The notes: generated by a model not told the origin, from the sequence alone. Shown: positions 18,191-28,133, counted from the stretch's first letter. The stretch: 64,000 nt of DNA from Photobacterium pectinilyticum (GCF_024357955.1 NZ_JANEYT010000022.1:1-64000); one strand, 5' to 3'. Numbers and translations: made by a program.

Positions 18191-19098
18191 CAGAGTATTT
18201 ATCGCCTGTTGCGACCAACCCGACCGCAAGTCAAATCGCCCAGCATACCCACCATGGCTGGCAGGCTGAATTGAGCCTGTCCTACCGAGATAGGGGCGAT
18301 AAAACCGTACTTAAGCACCGAGAGCAAAAAGGCCCGTTAACGGTACAGCAAGCGCTCTACCCCGAAGGGGAGGTTTGCCATAGTTATCTGCTTCATCCGC
18401 CTGGCGGTGTCGCGGGTGGCGATACACTTGATATTCGCGTCGATGTTGGCGCGGGTGCCAAGGTGTTGGTGACAACCCCTGGAGCCACAAAATTTTATCG
18501 CTCTGAGCGCCGTTTTGCCAAGCAAGCCCAGCATTTGTCAGTCGCCGAAGGAGGCCGGCTGGAATGGCTGCCTCAGGAGAATATCTTTTTTCCTGAGGCC
18601 CATGCTCAGCTCAATACCGTTGTCCACCTCGAGAAAGGTGCACAGTTTGTGGGCTGGGAGTTGCACTGTTTTGGTCGCCCTGCACTAAAAGAGTGCTTTG
18701 ATAGCGGTAAATTGATTGGAAAAACAGAGGTTTATGTCGATGGGCGCCGGGTGCTGACTGAAGGTTTGAACATGTCTGGTGGTGATAAAGTACTGATTAA
18801 TATAGGAATGCAGAGATTCCCCATGATGGGGACCCTGTACTTGTCCGAAATGGGGCAAGATTTCTATCAGTTGGTACAGGCTTTGCTATTAGATATTCAG
18901 AGCGAAATAAATATACAGAGTGAGCTAGGTAGCAAGAAGCTAATCGTGGCTGCAACACAGGTCGAGGGGCTCATTGTTGTTAGGGCGTTGGGGTATTGGA
19001 GTGAAGATATCCTGCACTGCTTTACCCAAATATGGCAGCAAGCGCGAAGTCAGATGACGGGCATTGCCCCTCACCCCCCGCGCATCTGGGCCACGTAG
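18187..19098 (+). CDS. ureD: Urease accessory protein UreD
   Basis: A 303-residue protein of the UreD/UreH family. Motifs include the N-terminal LSYRDRGDKTVLKHREQKG, the HPPGGVAGGD loop and TTPGATKFYRSE. UreD binds apo-urease and is the platform for the UreF-UreG nickel-insertion complex in the cytoplasm. The four-base overlap with urtE implies coupling. Length is normal. Confidence 0.95.
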   Translation: MTEYLSPVATNPTASQIAQHTHHGWQAELSLSYRDRGDKTVLKHREQKGPLTVQQALYPEGEVCHSYLLHPPGGVAGGDTLDIRVDVGAGAKVLVTTPGATKFYRSERRFAKQAQHLSVAEGGRLEWLPQENIFFPEAHAQLNTVVHLEKGAQFVGWELHCFGRPALKECFDSGKLIGKTEVYVDGRRVLTEGLNMSGGDKVLINIGMQRFPMMGTLYLSEMGQDFYQLVQALLLDIQSEINIQSELGSKKLIVAATQVEGLIVVRALGYWSEDILHCFTQIWQQARSQMTGIAPHPPRIWAT

Positions 19099-19155
19099 TT
19101 AGTCGGTTACTCAGCGAGTTAGAGTTTTGGCGACTTAGCGACATTGGAGAGTGAC

Positions 19156-19458
19156 ATGGAGTTGACACCAAGAGAGAAGGACAAGCTACTGATTTTTTGT
19201 GCCGGGATGTTGGCCAAACAACGCAAGGAAAGGGGACTCAAGCTCAATTACCCTGAATCCATTGCTTACATCAGCAGCGCCATTCTTGAAGGGGCGAGAG
19301 AAGGAAAGAGTGTCGCAGAGCTCATGGACTATGGCCGTACGCTGCTCTCTGTGACGGATGTGATGGAAGGGATTGCGTCCATGATCCCGGATGTCCAGGT
19401 AGAAGCTACCTTTCCCGATGGCACCAAATTAGTGACTGTGCATGAGCCGATTGTGTAG
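19156..19458 (+). CDS. ureA: Urease gamma subunit
   Basis: A 100-residue protein, the standard UreA length, starting [12 protein letters not shown] and ending [18 protein letters not shown]. The ATG at 19156 follows GGAGAG at proper distance; an in-frame TTG four codons earlier is not used in the family. It assembles with UreB and UreC into the (alpha-beta-gamma)3 urease. Confidence 0.97.
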   Translation: MELTPREKDKLLIFCAGMLAKQRKERGLKLNYPESIAYISSAILEGAREGKSVAELMDYGRTLLSVTDVMEGIASMIPDVQVEATFPDGTKLVTVHEPIV

Positions 19459-19509
19459 TTGTTTGATGGTATAGCGGCATAGTATCTTGCAGATAAATAA
19501 GGAGAAAAA

Positions 19510-19848
19510 ATGGCAGGGAGTGGTGCATTCAATACCTCCGCGTTTGTGCCCGGTCAAATCGAGACCGCAAGCGGGGAGATCGAACTCAATGCTGGCAGGA
19601 CAACCCTTACCGTTAAAGTTGAAAACGTAGGGGATCGGCCAATCCAGATAGGCTCGCATTATCATTTTTTTGAAGTCAATGATGCCCTCAAATTTGATCG
19701 GCAAGCCTGCAAGGGCTTTCGCCTCAATATACCAGCAGGGACTGCTACACGTTTCGAGCCGGGTCAGTCCCGGACAGTAGAGCTGGTTGATTTATCTGGT
19801 AAACGGGAAGTTTACGGATTCCAAGGCAAAGTGATGGGCAAGCTCTAG
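19510..19848 (+). CDS. ureB: Urease beta subunit
   Basis: A 112-residue protein with the UreB core: [20 protein letters not shown] and [19 protein letters not shown]. An AAGGAG ribosome binding site precedes the ATG. It is separate from ureA, not fused as in Helicobacter. Non-catalytic, it stabilises the active-site flap region of UreC. Confidence 0.97.
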   Translation: MAGSGAFNTSAFVPGQIETASGEIELNAGRTTLTVKVENVGDRPIQIGSHYHFFEVNDALKFDRQACKGFRLNIPAGTATRFEPGQSRTVELVDLSGKREVYGFQGKVMGKL

Positions 19849-19885
19849 TTCTTTCCTTCTCTAATCATTAATACAAGGAATAGTC

Positions 19886-21589
19886 ATGGCAAACATTTCA
19901 CGTCAGGCTTATGCCGAAATGTTTGGCCCAACGGTAGGTGATCGGGTGCGTCTTGCCGATACCGAGTTGTGGCTGGAGGTTGAAAAAGATTTCACTGTCT
20001 ATGGAGATGAAGTGAAATTTGGCGGTGGAAAGGTGATCCGCGACGGTATGGGACAGAGCCAACGACCAAGTGCTGAAACACCTGATTTGGTGATCACCAA
20101 TGCCATCGTGCTCGATTACTGGGGTATCGTTAAGGCAGATGTGGCGGTAAAAAATGGGCGGATTAGCGGCATCGGGAAAGCTGGGAATCCCGATATTCAA
20201 CCGGGGGTTGATATCATCATTGGCCCGGGAACCGAAATCTTGGCGGGCGAAGGTGCGATCTTAACCGCGGGTGGTATTGATTCCCATATCCATTTTATTT
20301 GTCCGCAGCAAATTGAAGAAGCGTTGGCGTCTGGGGTGACCACGATGATTGGTGGTGGTACCGGCCCTGCGACGGGTACCAATGCGACCACCTGTACACC
20401 TGGGCCATGGAACATGGCACAAATGCTTCAAGCGCTCGATGGCTTTCCAATGAACTTCGGCTTGCTGGGTAAAGGGAATGCCAGCCAACCAGAAGCGCTG
20501 CGTGAGCAGGTAGCGGCTGGGGCGGTGGGGCTAAAGCTTCATGAAGACTGGGGTACTACGCCTGCATCTATTGATACTTGCTTGTCGGTTGCCGACGAGA
20601 TGGATGTTCAGGTTGCCATTCATACCGACACCCTGAATGAATCAGGCTTTGTTGAATCGACCTTGGCGGCTATCGGTGATCGGGTGATACATACCTATCA
20701 TACAGAAGGCGCTGGCGGCGGGCATGCCCCTGACATTATCCGTGCTGCTGGTGAATCGAATGTCTTGCCGTCGTCGACTAACCCGACTCGACCTTATACG
20801 GTCAATACCGTTGATGAGCATTTGGATATGTTGATGGTATGCCATCACTTGTCCCCTGCGATTGCAGAAGATGTGGCGTTTGCCGAATCCCGAATTCGAA
20901 GGGAAACCATTGCTGCCGAAGATATTCTTCATGATTTGGGGGCTTTTTCGATGATTGCCTCGGACTCTCAAGCTATGGGGCGGGTGGGTGAGGTGATCAC
21001 CCGAACGTGGCAAACGGCCCATAAAATGAAAGTTCAACGTGGCAGTTTGGCGCAAGATTCCAGCTACAGCGATAACTTCCGGCTGAAGCGTTATATTGCC
21101 AAATACACAATCAATCCGGCTATTACCCATGGCATGGCGCATGAAATTGGATCGATTGAAGTGGGAAAACTGGCGGATTTGGTGTTATGGAAGCCGGCCT
21201 TCTTTGGGGTTAAACCAAGTACTGTCGTCAAGGGCGGCATGATAGCCATGGCCCCGATGGGGGATCCTAATGCGTCTATTCCAACCCCACAGCCTGTTCA
21301 TTATCGCGCGATGTTTGGCAGTTATGGCAAAGCGGCTATGAATACTTCGATGCTGTTTATCTCGTCGGCGGCGAGTGACGCTGGCGTGGCCGAGCAACTC
21401 CAGCTTGGCAGCCAGATTGGCATCGTCAAAAATTGCCGGAATATTAGCAAGTCAGATATGAAGCTTAACGATTGGCAGCCTCGTATAGAGGTAGATTCTC
21501 AGACCTATCAGGTGCGTGCTGATGGTGAGCTTTTAGTGTGTGAACCAGCAGAAGTTCTTCCGATGGCCCAGCGCTACTTTTTGTTTTAA
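19886..21589 (+). CDS. ureC: Urease alpha (catalytic) subunit
   Basis: A 567-residue amidohydrolase-fold protein, full length. Nickel ligands and catalytic residues fall at the canonical numbers: His134 and His136 ([11 protein letters not shown]), the carbamylated Lys217 (GLKLHEDWG), His in [15 protein letters not shown], Cys319-His320 of the mobile flap (MVCHHLS) and Asp360 (ASDSQAMGR). It hydrolyses urea to ammonia and carbamate in the cytoplasm. No residue is missing, so the enzyme should be active. Confidence 0.98.
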   Translation: MANISRQAYAEMFGPTVGDRVRLADTELWLEVEKDFTVYGDEVKFGGGKVIRDGMGQSQRPSAETPDLVITNAIVLDYWGIVKADVAVKNGRISGIGKAGNPDIQPGVDIIIGPGTEILAGEGAILTAGGIDSHIHFICPQQIEEALASGVTTMIGGGTGPATGTNATTCTPGPWNMAQMLQALDGFPMNFGLLGKGNASQPEALREQVAAGAVGLKLHEDWGTTPASIDTCLSVADEMDVQVAIHTDTLNESGFVESTLAAIGDRVIHTYHTEGAGGGHAPDIIRAAGESNVLPSSTNPTRPYTVNTVDEHLDMLMVCHHLSPAIAEDVAFAESRIRRETIAAEDILHDLGAFSMIASDSQAMGRVGEVITRTWQTAHKMKVQRGSLAQDSSYSDNFRLKRYIAKYTINPAITHGMAHEIGSIEVGKLADLVLWKPAFFGVKPSTVVKGGMIAMAPMGDPNASIPTPQPVHYRAMFGSYGKAAMNTSMLFISSAASDAGVAEQLQLGSQIGIVKNCRNISKSDMKLNDWQPRIEVDSQTYQVRADGELLVCEPAEVLPMAQRYFLF

Positions 21590-21620
21590 TGCGGTTCAAA
21601 TAATAACAAAGGAATTGTAA

Positions 21621-22073
21621 ATGATTGAGTTGGTTGAAGTAAGTGCAGAGGCGGCAGTGCGGCCCGATGCGTATTTGAGTCTGCCGATTGATAGTCGGAT
21701 CAAAAGCCGGTTGAAGGTAGTGCTAGATGATGGCCGTGATGCAGGCCTATTTCTGCCTAGAGGTCATATCCTGCGCGGTGGCGAACAACTGAAGAGTCGC
21801 TGTGGCACTTTAGTGGAAGTTAAAGCGGCCGATGAGCAGGTATCAACAATATATTGTGATGATCCTTACCTTTTGACGCGTGTTGCCTACCACTTAGGAA
21901 ATCGTCATGTCCCGCTTCAAGTTGAAGCTGGTTGGGTGCGTTACCAACATGATCACGTACTGGACGACATGGTCGTAGGTCTAGGCGCTAAAGTCACGGT
22001 TGAAAAGGCACCGATAGAGCCAGAAGGCGGTGCTTATGGTGGTCGCTCTGGCGGACATCATCACCACCACTAA
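21621..22073 (+). CDS. ureE: Urease accessory nickel metallochaperone UreE
   Basis: A 150-residue protein with an N-terminal UreE domain (LPIDSRIKSRLKVVLDDGRD, GLFLPRGHILRGGEQL) and a C-terminal nickel-binding domain (YHLGNRHVPLQVE). It ends in a Gly-rich tail with a run of five His residues. The tail is a modest version of the His-rich tail of Klebsiella UreE and probably stores nickel. It delivers Ni to the UreDFG complex. Normal spacing after ureC, with an AAGGA motif before the ATG. Confidence 0.95.
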   Translation: MIELVEVSAEAAVRPDAYLSLPIDSRIKSRLKVVLDDGRDAGLFLPRGHILRGGEQLKSRCGTLVEVKAADEQVSTIYCDDPYLLTRVAYHLGNRHVPLQVEAGWVRYQHDHVLDDMVVGLGAKVTVEKAPIEPEGGAYGGRSGGHHHHH

Positions 22074-22109
22074 TAAAGAGCTAACGTTTTTTTGCAAAAG
22101 GATATGACA

Positions 22110-22682
22110 ATGAAAACAACCCCTATTACCTCATCGTTGGCAGCGCTTAGCCTTGTGATTCCGGTTTCGGTACAGGCGCATCCCGGACATGAGCATTCTT
22201 CATTCTTTAGCGGGCTTTTGCATCCTATTACCGGTGTCGATCACCTCATTATGCTACTCGCATTTGGCGCATTGGCTTTCTTTGCCGTTAAGAAAACCAC
22301 GACCCAATTGAGTTTATTGGCCGTCGCGTTAGTCGCATTAGTGACCGGAATGGTGGCTGGACTCAATTTGGGGGAGGTAAGCGGTATTGAGGGCGCGATT
22401 GCAGCGTCGTTACTTGTTGTTAGTGCTGCACTTTGGCAAGTGTTTTCTGGTAGCCAAGTGGTAACTCGAATGGCAGTGGCGCTGTGTGTTGCCCTCATCT
22501 TTTGTCATGGTTATGCCCATGGTGTCGAGGCCACCGGTAGTGTTTCGCAGTTTGCTGTTGCGATGGCAATATCGGCATCGGCATTGATGTTGTTGGGACA
22601 CCGGTTAGCGGCATTTGCATCAAGCCGCTGGGTTTCTGCTGGTGTTGCTTCTGCCAGCCTTGTTTATTTGCTGGTGGCTTAA
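22110..22682 (+). CDS. ureJ: HupE/UreJ family nickel permease
   Basis: A 190-residue membrane protein. A cleavable-looking signal ends at VQA and is followed by the family motif HPGHEH...FFSGLLHPITGVDHL, then about six helices and a later FCHGYAHGVEA motif. HupE/UreJ proteins are thought to pass nickel across the inner membrane for urease or hydrogenase, and no hydrogenase is seen here. The ATG at 22110 is 7 bases after AAAGGA. Its stop is directly followed by ureF. Confidence 0.9.
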   Translation: MKTTPITSSLAALSLVIPVSVQAHPGHEHSSFFSGLLHPITGVDHLIMLLAFGALAFFAVKKTTTQLSLLAVALVALVTGMVAGLNLGEVSGIEGAIAASLLVVSAALWQVFSGSQVVTRMAVALCVALIFCHGYAHGVEATGSVSQFAVAMAISASALMLLGHRLAAFASSRWVSAGVASASLVYLLVA

Positions 22683-22683
22683 T

Positions 22684-23397
22684 ATGGCGGCCGAGGAGCT
22701 GAGAATAAAGGAAGTCGAACGAGGTGATGATCCCATTGCCACCTACCGTTTGTTTCAGTTAATAAGCCCCTCGCTGCCAATTGGTGGGTTCACCTATTCG
22801 CAAGGGTTGGAGTGGGCTGTCGAGGCGGGGTGGGTAAAAAACAGGGTATCCATGGTCCTGTGGTTGGAGAACATATTGCGCTATAGCGTGGCAACTCTTG
22901 AGCTTCCCCTTATTGATAGGTTCTACCAAGCGATTGAAACTCGCGATATACCGAGCATCGAAGCATTGAGTAACTTGCTTTGTTCAAGTCGGGAAACCAA
23001 GGAGTTGCGGGCCGAAGAAATTCAGCGGGGGAAAGCGCTGAATGTGCTGCTGAAGCAGTTGGATATTCCTGTTGATGATTACCTTGGTAGCAATACTGAT
23101 CCTAATCAGTTGGTCGGTCTGTGTGTCGCAGGCTATTTATGGGGGATAAGCCCTGAAGCCATGAAGCAGGGGTACCTCTGGAGCTGGGCTGAAAATTTAG
23201 TGATGGCAGGTGTAAAGTTGGTGCCGCTGGGGCAAACCGATGGTCAGCGGGCTTTGATGGAATTGACCCTGCAGTTTCCTGAGATGGTTTCTATCTCGAC
23301 ACAGATCGATGAGGTGATGATTGGCAGTTTTACACCGATTGTGTCGCTAGCCAGCAGCCTGCATGAAACACAATATACCCGTTTGTTCCGTTCATAA
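22684..23397 (+). CDS. ureF: Urease accessory protein UreF
   Basis: A 237-residue all-helical protein. Characteristic motifs are [20 protein letters not shown] near residue 25-45 and [24 protein letters not shown]. UreF links UreD to UreG and regulates the GTPase. The ATG at 22684 follows the ureJ stop by one base; a longer frame starting inside ureJ is rejected because its N-terminus is hydrophobic read-through. Confidence 0.94.
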   Translation: MAAEELRIKEVERGDDPIATYRLFQLISPSLPIGGFTYSQGLEWAVEAGWVKNRVSMVLWLENILRYSVATLELPLIDRFYQAIETRDIPSIEALSNLLCSSRETKELRAEEIQRGKALNVLLKQLDIPVDDYLGSNTDPNQLVGLCVAGYLWGISPEAMKQGYLWSWAENLVMAGVKLVPLGQTDGQRALMELTLQFPEMVSISTQIDEVMIGSFTPIVSLASSLHETQYTRLFRS

Positions 23398-23438
23398 GCC
23401 TGATGTGCTTTGTGGGCAATAAGATAATAAGGAATGTT

Positions 23439-24065
23439 ATGGAAACATATAAGCAGCCACTTCGTATTGGGATTGGTGGTCCGGTTGGTTCCGGTAAAAC
23501 CGCATTACTTGAGGTTTTGTGTAAAGCGATACGCGATAAGCTGAATATCGCGGTGGTGACGAATGATATCTATACCCAGGAAGATGCCAAGATCCTGACA
23601 AGGACCGAGGCTCTTGATCCTGATCGGATCATTGGCGTGGAAACCGGTGGGTGCCCTCATACCGCAATTCGTGAAGATGCCTCGATGAATCTGGCCGCGG
23701 TAGAAGAGCTAGCCAAGCTGCACCGTAACCTTGATGTGGTGTTTGTTGAAAGTGGCGGCGATAACCTCAGTGCAACTTTTAGTCCTGAGCTTGCTGATCT
23801 CACCATCTATGTGATTGATGTCGCTGAAGGTGAGAAGATCCCCCGCAAGGGTGGCCCGGGTATTACCCGCTCTGATCTGCTGGTGATCAACAAAATTGAC
23901 CTTGCGCCCTATGTAGGAGCGTCACTGGAGGTAATGGAAGAAGACACTAAGCGGATGCGGCCTAATCGCCCTTATGTCTTTACCAACCTTAAAGAGTCCC
24001 AAGGGCTTGAAACAATCATCGACTTTATCATTACCGAAGGGATGCTGACGCCGAAAGGTGAGTAA
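23439..24065 (+). CDS. ureG: Urease accessory GTPase UreG
   Basis: A 208-residue SIMIBI GTPase. P-loop [13 protein letters not shown] is near residue 12-24. The nickel-binding Cys-Pro-His lies in [43 protein letters not shown] and the base motif [11 protein letters not shown] follow. It dimerises on Ni/GTP to deliver nickel to urease. The ATG at 23439 is preceded by AAGGA; an in-frame start 12 codons earlier is unlikely. Last gene of the urea operon, closed by a terminator. Confidence 0.96.
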   Translation: METYKQPLRIGIGGPVGSGKTALLEVLCKAIRDKLNIAVVTNDIYTQEDAKILTRTEALDPDRIIGVETGGCPHTAIREDASMNLAAVEELAKLHRNLDVVFVESGGDNLSATFSPELADLTIYVIDVAEGEKIPRKGGPGITRSDLLVINKIDLAPYVGASLEVMEEDTKRMRPNRPYVFTNLKESQGLETIIDFIITEGMLTPKGE

Positions 24066-24093
24066 GCGGAAGGTAATTCGATTATAAGTGACA

Positions 24094-24124
24094 GGGATCT
24101 GAGCAATCAGATCCCTTTTTTATT
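24094..24124 (+). terminator. Terminator of the urt-ure operon
   Basis: A perfect 9-bp stem GGGATCTGA / TCAGATCCC with a GCAA tetraloop is followed by TTTTTTATTT. Confidence 0.92.
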
Positions 24125-24136
24125 TAGGGTGGTATT

Positions 24137-24184
24137 ATACCAACCTACATAAATACTTGATCAACTACTTATCCAGATTGGTAT
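24137..24184. repeat. Dispersed palindromic repeat, copy 1 (short form)
   Basis: A 48-bp element with inverted ends ATACCAACCT / AGATTGGTAT and a central TTGATCAA. It is nearly identical to 36019-36066, and equals the reverse complement of 52824-52985 with the latter's 114-bp interior removed. It lies just after the urea operon terminator. Confidence 0.85.
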
Positions 24185-24333
24185 TAGGCTCTCCGTTCGA
24201 AGCGAGAGAGTCAGGATCTCTTCAATACTCAAGCTCATATGAATAGAGAGCGGTCTAAATTATTTTAATGAGCCCTGTTTTCTCTTTGACTGTAATATAA
24301 AGTGATGGATTTTCAGATTTAAGGCTGTGAGCG

Positions 24334-25287
24334 CTAACCAATTAACCCTGTTTTTTTACGAACATCGTTGATGCAAATCTTTAAGCTGTCAGCGATTTGA
24401 ATAAGTTCATTAAGCTCCAAATCGGTAAATGGGTGAGTAAGTATTGATTCGGCCCCCTGCGCATTAACAACCGTTGGTAAGCTTAAAACAACATCGTGTA
24501 AACCATACTCACCACGGACCATCGTGCCTATTGGTAGAACCGAGTGTTCATTTATTGAGATAGCTTGAATAATCCTAAATACACTGGCGGCAATGCCGTG
24601 GGCAGTATTTTGCTTACGCTTGAAAATCTCAAATCCGGCTTGTTTTACCGCTTCTAATAACTCCGTAGGGTCGATAGAGGGAAGGTGGTTGGTATCACAG
24701 TAATAATCGGCAGGTTGCCCAGCGATACTGATCAAACTTTTTGGCGTGAAACAGTGACTTCCGTGCTCGCCAAGCACATATCCAAAGACATTCTTTGGGT
24801 CGAGTTTAACCCGTTTACCGATAATGGTCATAAGCCGTGCTGTATCGACAAGGCAACCAGCACTTAGAACCTTGCTGGCGTTAAAACCAGTATTCGCAAC
24901 GATGAAGTAAGCGACGATATCGCAAGGGTTGGTTACGACAATGAGGATAGCATTTGGCGTGACTTTTTCGATTTGCCGAGCGATATCAACGCCAATCTTG
25001 CTATTTATTTCGGCAAGATCAAGTCGAGATTGTCCATCTTTGATCTGTGCGCCTGCGGTGATCACAACGATTTCAGCATCAATGAGATCATGATAATCAT
25101 CGCTAGCCGTGAGAGCGGTATTCTTCGAGAAAGTGAGGGCCTCAGTATGACTGAAGTCGAGGATTTCACCTTCGGCTCTTTCTCGGTTTTTATCTAATAG
25201 AACAAGCTCACTAACACTACCTAGTGTGAGTAGGTAGTTACATACTCCGACGCCAACAGCCCCAGCACCAATAATTCCTATTTTCAT
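24334..25287 (-). CDS. L-2-hydroxyacid (lactate/malate-type) dehydrogenase
   Basis: A 317-residue LDH/MDH-fold protein. The Rossmann motif is GIIGAGAVGVGV; the catalytic Asp-Arg pair is in LVDTARLM, the catalytic His in GEHGSHCF, and the loop Arg in GQSRLDL. At the specificity position (Gln in LDH, Arg in MDH) the sequence GAQIKDG has Ile, so neither lactate nor malate is assured; a bulkier 2-oxoacid is possible. It lies 314 bp downstream of the dipeptidase gene on the same strand and may have its own promoter. It could handle pyruvate or other oxoacids made by the neighbouring aminotransferase. Confidence 0.82.
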   Translation of the reverse strand: MKIGIIGAGAVGVGVCNYLLTLGSVSELVLLDKNRERAEGEILDFSHTEALTFSKNTALTASDDYHDLIDAEIVVITAGAQIKDGQSRLDLAEINSKIGVDIARQIEKVTPNAILIVVTNPCDIVAYFIVANTGFNASKVLSAGCLVDTARLMTIIGKRVKLDPKNVFGYVLGEHGSHCFTPKSLISIAGQPADYYCDTNHLPSIDPTELLEAVKQAGFEIFKRKQNTAHGIAASVFRIIQAISINEHSVLPIGTMVRGEYGLHDVVLSLPTVVNAQGAESILTHPFTDLELNELIQIADSLKICINDVRKKTGLIG

Positions 25288-25601
25288 GACTACATTCCTT
25301 GTGCGTGTCCTAAATATTATCTTACTGAAATATTTCTGATTGAGATAGTGATTCCAAGTGTTATTACCGATATTCTGGCTGCCATTTCATTTAGTGTGAT
25401 TGGTTGTAAGTGATTTTTTAATTAGAACTTCAAAGTAAAATGATTAGATAAAATGAAAATTATGTAATATAAAGTAACGTAGTATAATCCTTTTTGTGTT
25501 GTTTTAAGTTAAATCGAATATTTAAACTATCGCTAATAGTCATTTTATATCGATAGTAAATAATGTGATTAGTATATTGACATCTAATGCAAATAGGGCC
25601 A
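25288..25601. other. AT-rich gap, nothing recognised
   Basis: This 314-bp, very AT-rich stretch lies between the dehydrogenase start and the end of the dipeptidase gene. It presumably contains the dehydrogenase promoter. No hairpin terminator, sigma54 site or open frame stands out. Confidence 0.4.
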
Positions 25602-26327
25602 TTACAGGTTCGTAATGTTAGTGCTAATGAACGGTGGAGGTTCGGTCATACCGTATCGGGCATATGCTTGGTCGCTGTAGTAAGCCCAAAGTTGGTTTCC
25701 AAAGTCGTAGTGCCACCATTCACTCGGTAAGTTTGTAAATCCCGCTTGAATCATAGCGAAATAGAGCTCGCGACGATAGTGTGCCGATAATGTATCGATA
25801 TATTTTGTGCTTTCAAGCGCGGAGCTCCAAGATAAAGAGCTATCTTGATCAAACGCGGTGCCTAAATCGAGAATACGGCCAAAACGATCACATAGGGTAA
25901 CATCCACCGAACCACCTGTTAGGTGAGGGCTTGGTTTTTTTGGATCACTACAGGGTGGGGAGACCTGTTTTCTGACTATCTCGATTAAAGCGGCTTCGGA
26001 GCAGTGTCTAAATTTAGGGTGCTGGTGATATTGAGAATATAGCTGGCTAAAAAAGTACTGCTGTACCAAGAAAGGCCTCCAACCATCTAGTACAACAAGC
26101 GTTACACCTTTAGGTAAATATGATGCAGCGTTAATTAATCGCTCAAAAACTGATTCACGTACAAAGCATTCAGAAATGGCATGCTTGACGCCTTTTTTGT
26201 AGTAGTTTGGGTAGCATTTGATATCAGTTGCTATGGAGAGAGGAACTAAGCTCTCCTCATTATCATTGATAAGAATGGACTCCATTTGTTGCCAAACTGG
26301 CAATGAGATTGAGGGTATCGTCTGCAT
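25602..26327 (-). CDS. ddpX: D-alanyl-D-alanine dipeptidase (VanX/DdpX family)
   Basis: A 241-residue zinc dipeptidase. Zinc ligands and catalytic residues are visible: SPHLTGGSVDVTL (SxHxxGxxxD), EWWHYDFG (catalytic Glu and zinc His) and the transition-state Arg in LDGWRPF. No signal peptide is seen, so it should act in the cytoplasm on imported dipeptide, as DdpX does in E. coli. It is the last gene of the leftward alr-TRAP operon, one base after dctM. Given the neighbours, the role is nutrition and not vancomycin resistance: no vanHA-type genes are present. Confidence 0.9.
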   Translation of the reverse strand: MQTIPSISLPVWQQMESILINDNEESLVPLSIATDIKCYPNYYKKGVKHAISECFVRESVFERLINAASYLPKGVTLVVLDGWRPFLVQQYFFSQLYSQYHQHPKFRHCSEAALIEIVRKQVSPPCSDPKKPSPHLTGGSVDVTLCDRFGRILDLGTAFDQDSSLSWSSALESTKYIDTLSAHYRRELYFAMIQAGFTNLPSEWWHYDFGNQLWAYYSDQAYARYGMTEPPPFISTNITNL

Positions 26328-26328
26328 A

Positions 26329-27606
26329 TTAGTTAAATAAACCTGGGAAGAATAACGTTAGTTGTGGAATAAAGATAATTAGAGTGAGTATGCTAAGTGC
26401 ATAACCAATAAACGGGATGATCTCTATGAATAAACGGCTTAGCTCAAGTTTGCTTACGGCGCTTGCAACATATAGGCAGGCCCCCATAGGTGGAGTAATC
26501 AAAGCTATGGTGATATTCATCGTGATAACGATACCGAGGTGGATTGGATCTATCCCTGCTTGCAGTGCAACAGGCATAAATATAGGGGTTAGTAGCATCA
26601 GCGCCGACACCTCTTCCATCAACATTCCAATAAAGAAGGTAATCAAGCTGAGAATAAACAGGATTAATACAGGATTATCGATAAAGGGAGTCAAAAGGTG
26701 AGTAAATAGTGTTGGCACTTGAGCGTAACCTAATACCCAGGTGATCACGGATGAGGCTGCGATGATCAAAAAAATTGCCGAGGTCAGTTTTGTGGCATCA
26801 ATGATAGCCTTAACTATTAATTTAAGACTGAGAGTTCTAAGGAGTACGCCAATCACAAGCGAATACAATACAATAAGTGCCCCTGACTCAGTCGGGGTAA
26901 CGATACCAAAAATAATACTCATTACAATAAGTATGGGTGCAAATAAAGCGGGAGTTGCATACAAAAATGCGTTTATTACCGATGGTAAACTTTCTCTCTT
27001 ATCATTGACTGGAAGGTTGTTTTTACGTGCGTAGTTCCAGTTTACAAAAAAGAAGCACAAGCCTAGTAATAATCCAGGAATTATTCCGGCTAAAAAAAGG
27101 TCACCAACCGATGAATTAGTTAGTGAGGCGTAGAGAATCATAAAAATACTTGGTGGAATGATAGGCCCAATTAACGAACTACCAGCGGTTAAGCTTGCTG
27201 CATAACCCGTTGAGTAACCTTCTTTTTTCATTGCTGGAACAAGCATGGTTCCCAGTGCTGTCGTATCGGCAATCGCAGAACCATTGACTCCAGCAAAAAA
27301 CACACTCGATATAACATTAACATAACCTAGCCCTCCTTTTAGATGACCGACCAATGAGCGAGAAAAATTCATCAGCCTTGGCGTAAGCCCACTTTCATTC
27401 AACAGATTACCTGCAAGAATAAAAAGTGGTATTGCCATTAGTGAAAAGCTGTCGATACCGCTAAAAAATTGTTGCGGAATAATACGAAATGCTAGCTCAA
27501 AATCAATAAAGGTAAATCCGACTATTGATGCGAGAAGTAGTGAGATAAACAGTGGTACACCTAATAAAAGGTGAATAATAAAAATGGTGATAATGGCAAT
27601 AATCAT
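26329..27606 (-). CDS. TRAP transporter large permease (DctM type)
   Basis: A 425-residue membrane protein with about 12 helices. Family motifs include FAGVNGSAIADTTALGTMLVPAM, GSSLIGPIIPPSIFMILYA, and MLLTPIFMPVALQAGIDPIHLGIV. It carries the ion-coupled substrate flux of a tripartite TRAP system. Its start overlaps the end of the small permease gene by four bases. The substrate is not readable from sequence; the neighbours suggest a D-amino acid, D-Ala-D-Ala or a related muropeptide fragment. Confidence 0.92.
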   Translation of the reverse strand: MIIAIITIFIIHLLLGVPLFISLLLASIVGFTFIDFELAFRIIPQQFFSGIDSFSLMAIPLFILAGNLLNESGLTPRLMNFSRSLVGHLKGGLGYVNVISSVFFAGVNGSAIADTTALGTMLVPAMKKEGYSTGYAASLTAGSSLIGPIIPPSIFMILYASLTNSSVGDLFLAGIIPGLLLGLCFFFVNWNYARKNNLPVNDKRESLPSVINAFLYATPALFAPILIVMSIIFGIVTPTESGALIVLYSLVIGVLLRTLSLKLIVKAIIDATKLTSAIFLIIAASSVITWVLGYAQVPTLFTHLLTPFIDNPVLILFILSLITFFIGMLMEEVSALMLLTPIFMPVALQAGIDPIHLGIVITMNITIALITPPMGACLYVASAVSKLELSRLFIEIIPFIGYALSILTLIIFIPQLTLFFPGLFN

Positions 27607-28085
27607 ACTGTCTCCTTGGCGGCAATGAGTACTTCAGTAAGCCGAATAAAGGTACAGAATAACAAGCAGGTGAAACCAATTGGTAGTGCTAGCATCGGGA
27701 TGGTTTTGCTGATGTCTAGTCCGATAGTGGTAAAACTGTGAATTGAAATAGCGTAGCGGTAACTAAAATAGGCCATAAATAGGCAAATGCATATACTAAT
27801 ACTGTAGGTATAGATAGATATTGCAAGTTTTATTTTCTTAAAGGGCAACTTATCCACTACATTTAAGCGCATATGCTCTCCGGATAACATAACAACCCCC
27901 GCAATTAGCATGCTGGCGCTAATCATAAGGTAGCGAGATAACTCATCGACCCAAATTGGCGATGCACCTAAAAAATAGCGTGAAAATACGCCGTAGAGTA
28001 ACGTTGCTACATTGACAATAATACTTAGAGTGGAAATTGTAATAAAAAATGAGCGAAAGCTCGTTAATAGCTTTTTTTTCAACAT
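27603..28085 (-). CDS. TRAP transporter small permease (DctQ type)
   Basis: About 160 residues with four transmembrane helices. The DctQ-type segment FSRYFLGASPIWVDELSRYLMI and the later FTTIGLDISKTIPMLALPIGF are visible. It scaffolds the large permease. The start at 28085 (MLKKKLLTS) is favoured because TTTGGAA precedes it; an ATG at 28112 would add nine residues without a ribosome binding site. Overlap with the large permease gene indicates coupled translation. Confidence 0.86.
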   Translation of the reverse strand: MLKKKLLTSFRSFFITISTLSIIVNVATLLYGVFSRYFLGASPIWVDELSRYLMISASMLIAGVVMLSGEHMRLNVVDKLPFKKIKLAISIYTYSISICICLFMAYFSYRYAISIHSFTTIGLDISKTIPMLALPIGFTCLLFCTFIRLTEVLIAAKETV

Positions 28086-28133
28086 ATGAATTCCAAATAG
28101 CGCCGTTTCCATGGCGCCAAATTGTTTAATGGT

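Noticed and set aside
20642-21142. 166-codon frame antisense to ureC
   Set aside because: It lies wholly inside a certain gene on the other strand. Its Arg/His-rich composition is typical of a shadow frame.
25602-26327. Vancomycin-resistance reading of the VanX-type gene
   Set aside because: No VanH, VanA/B ligase or VanRS is present, and the operon is a transporter plus racemase. Nutritional use of D-Ala-D-Ala explains it better.
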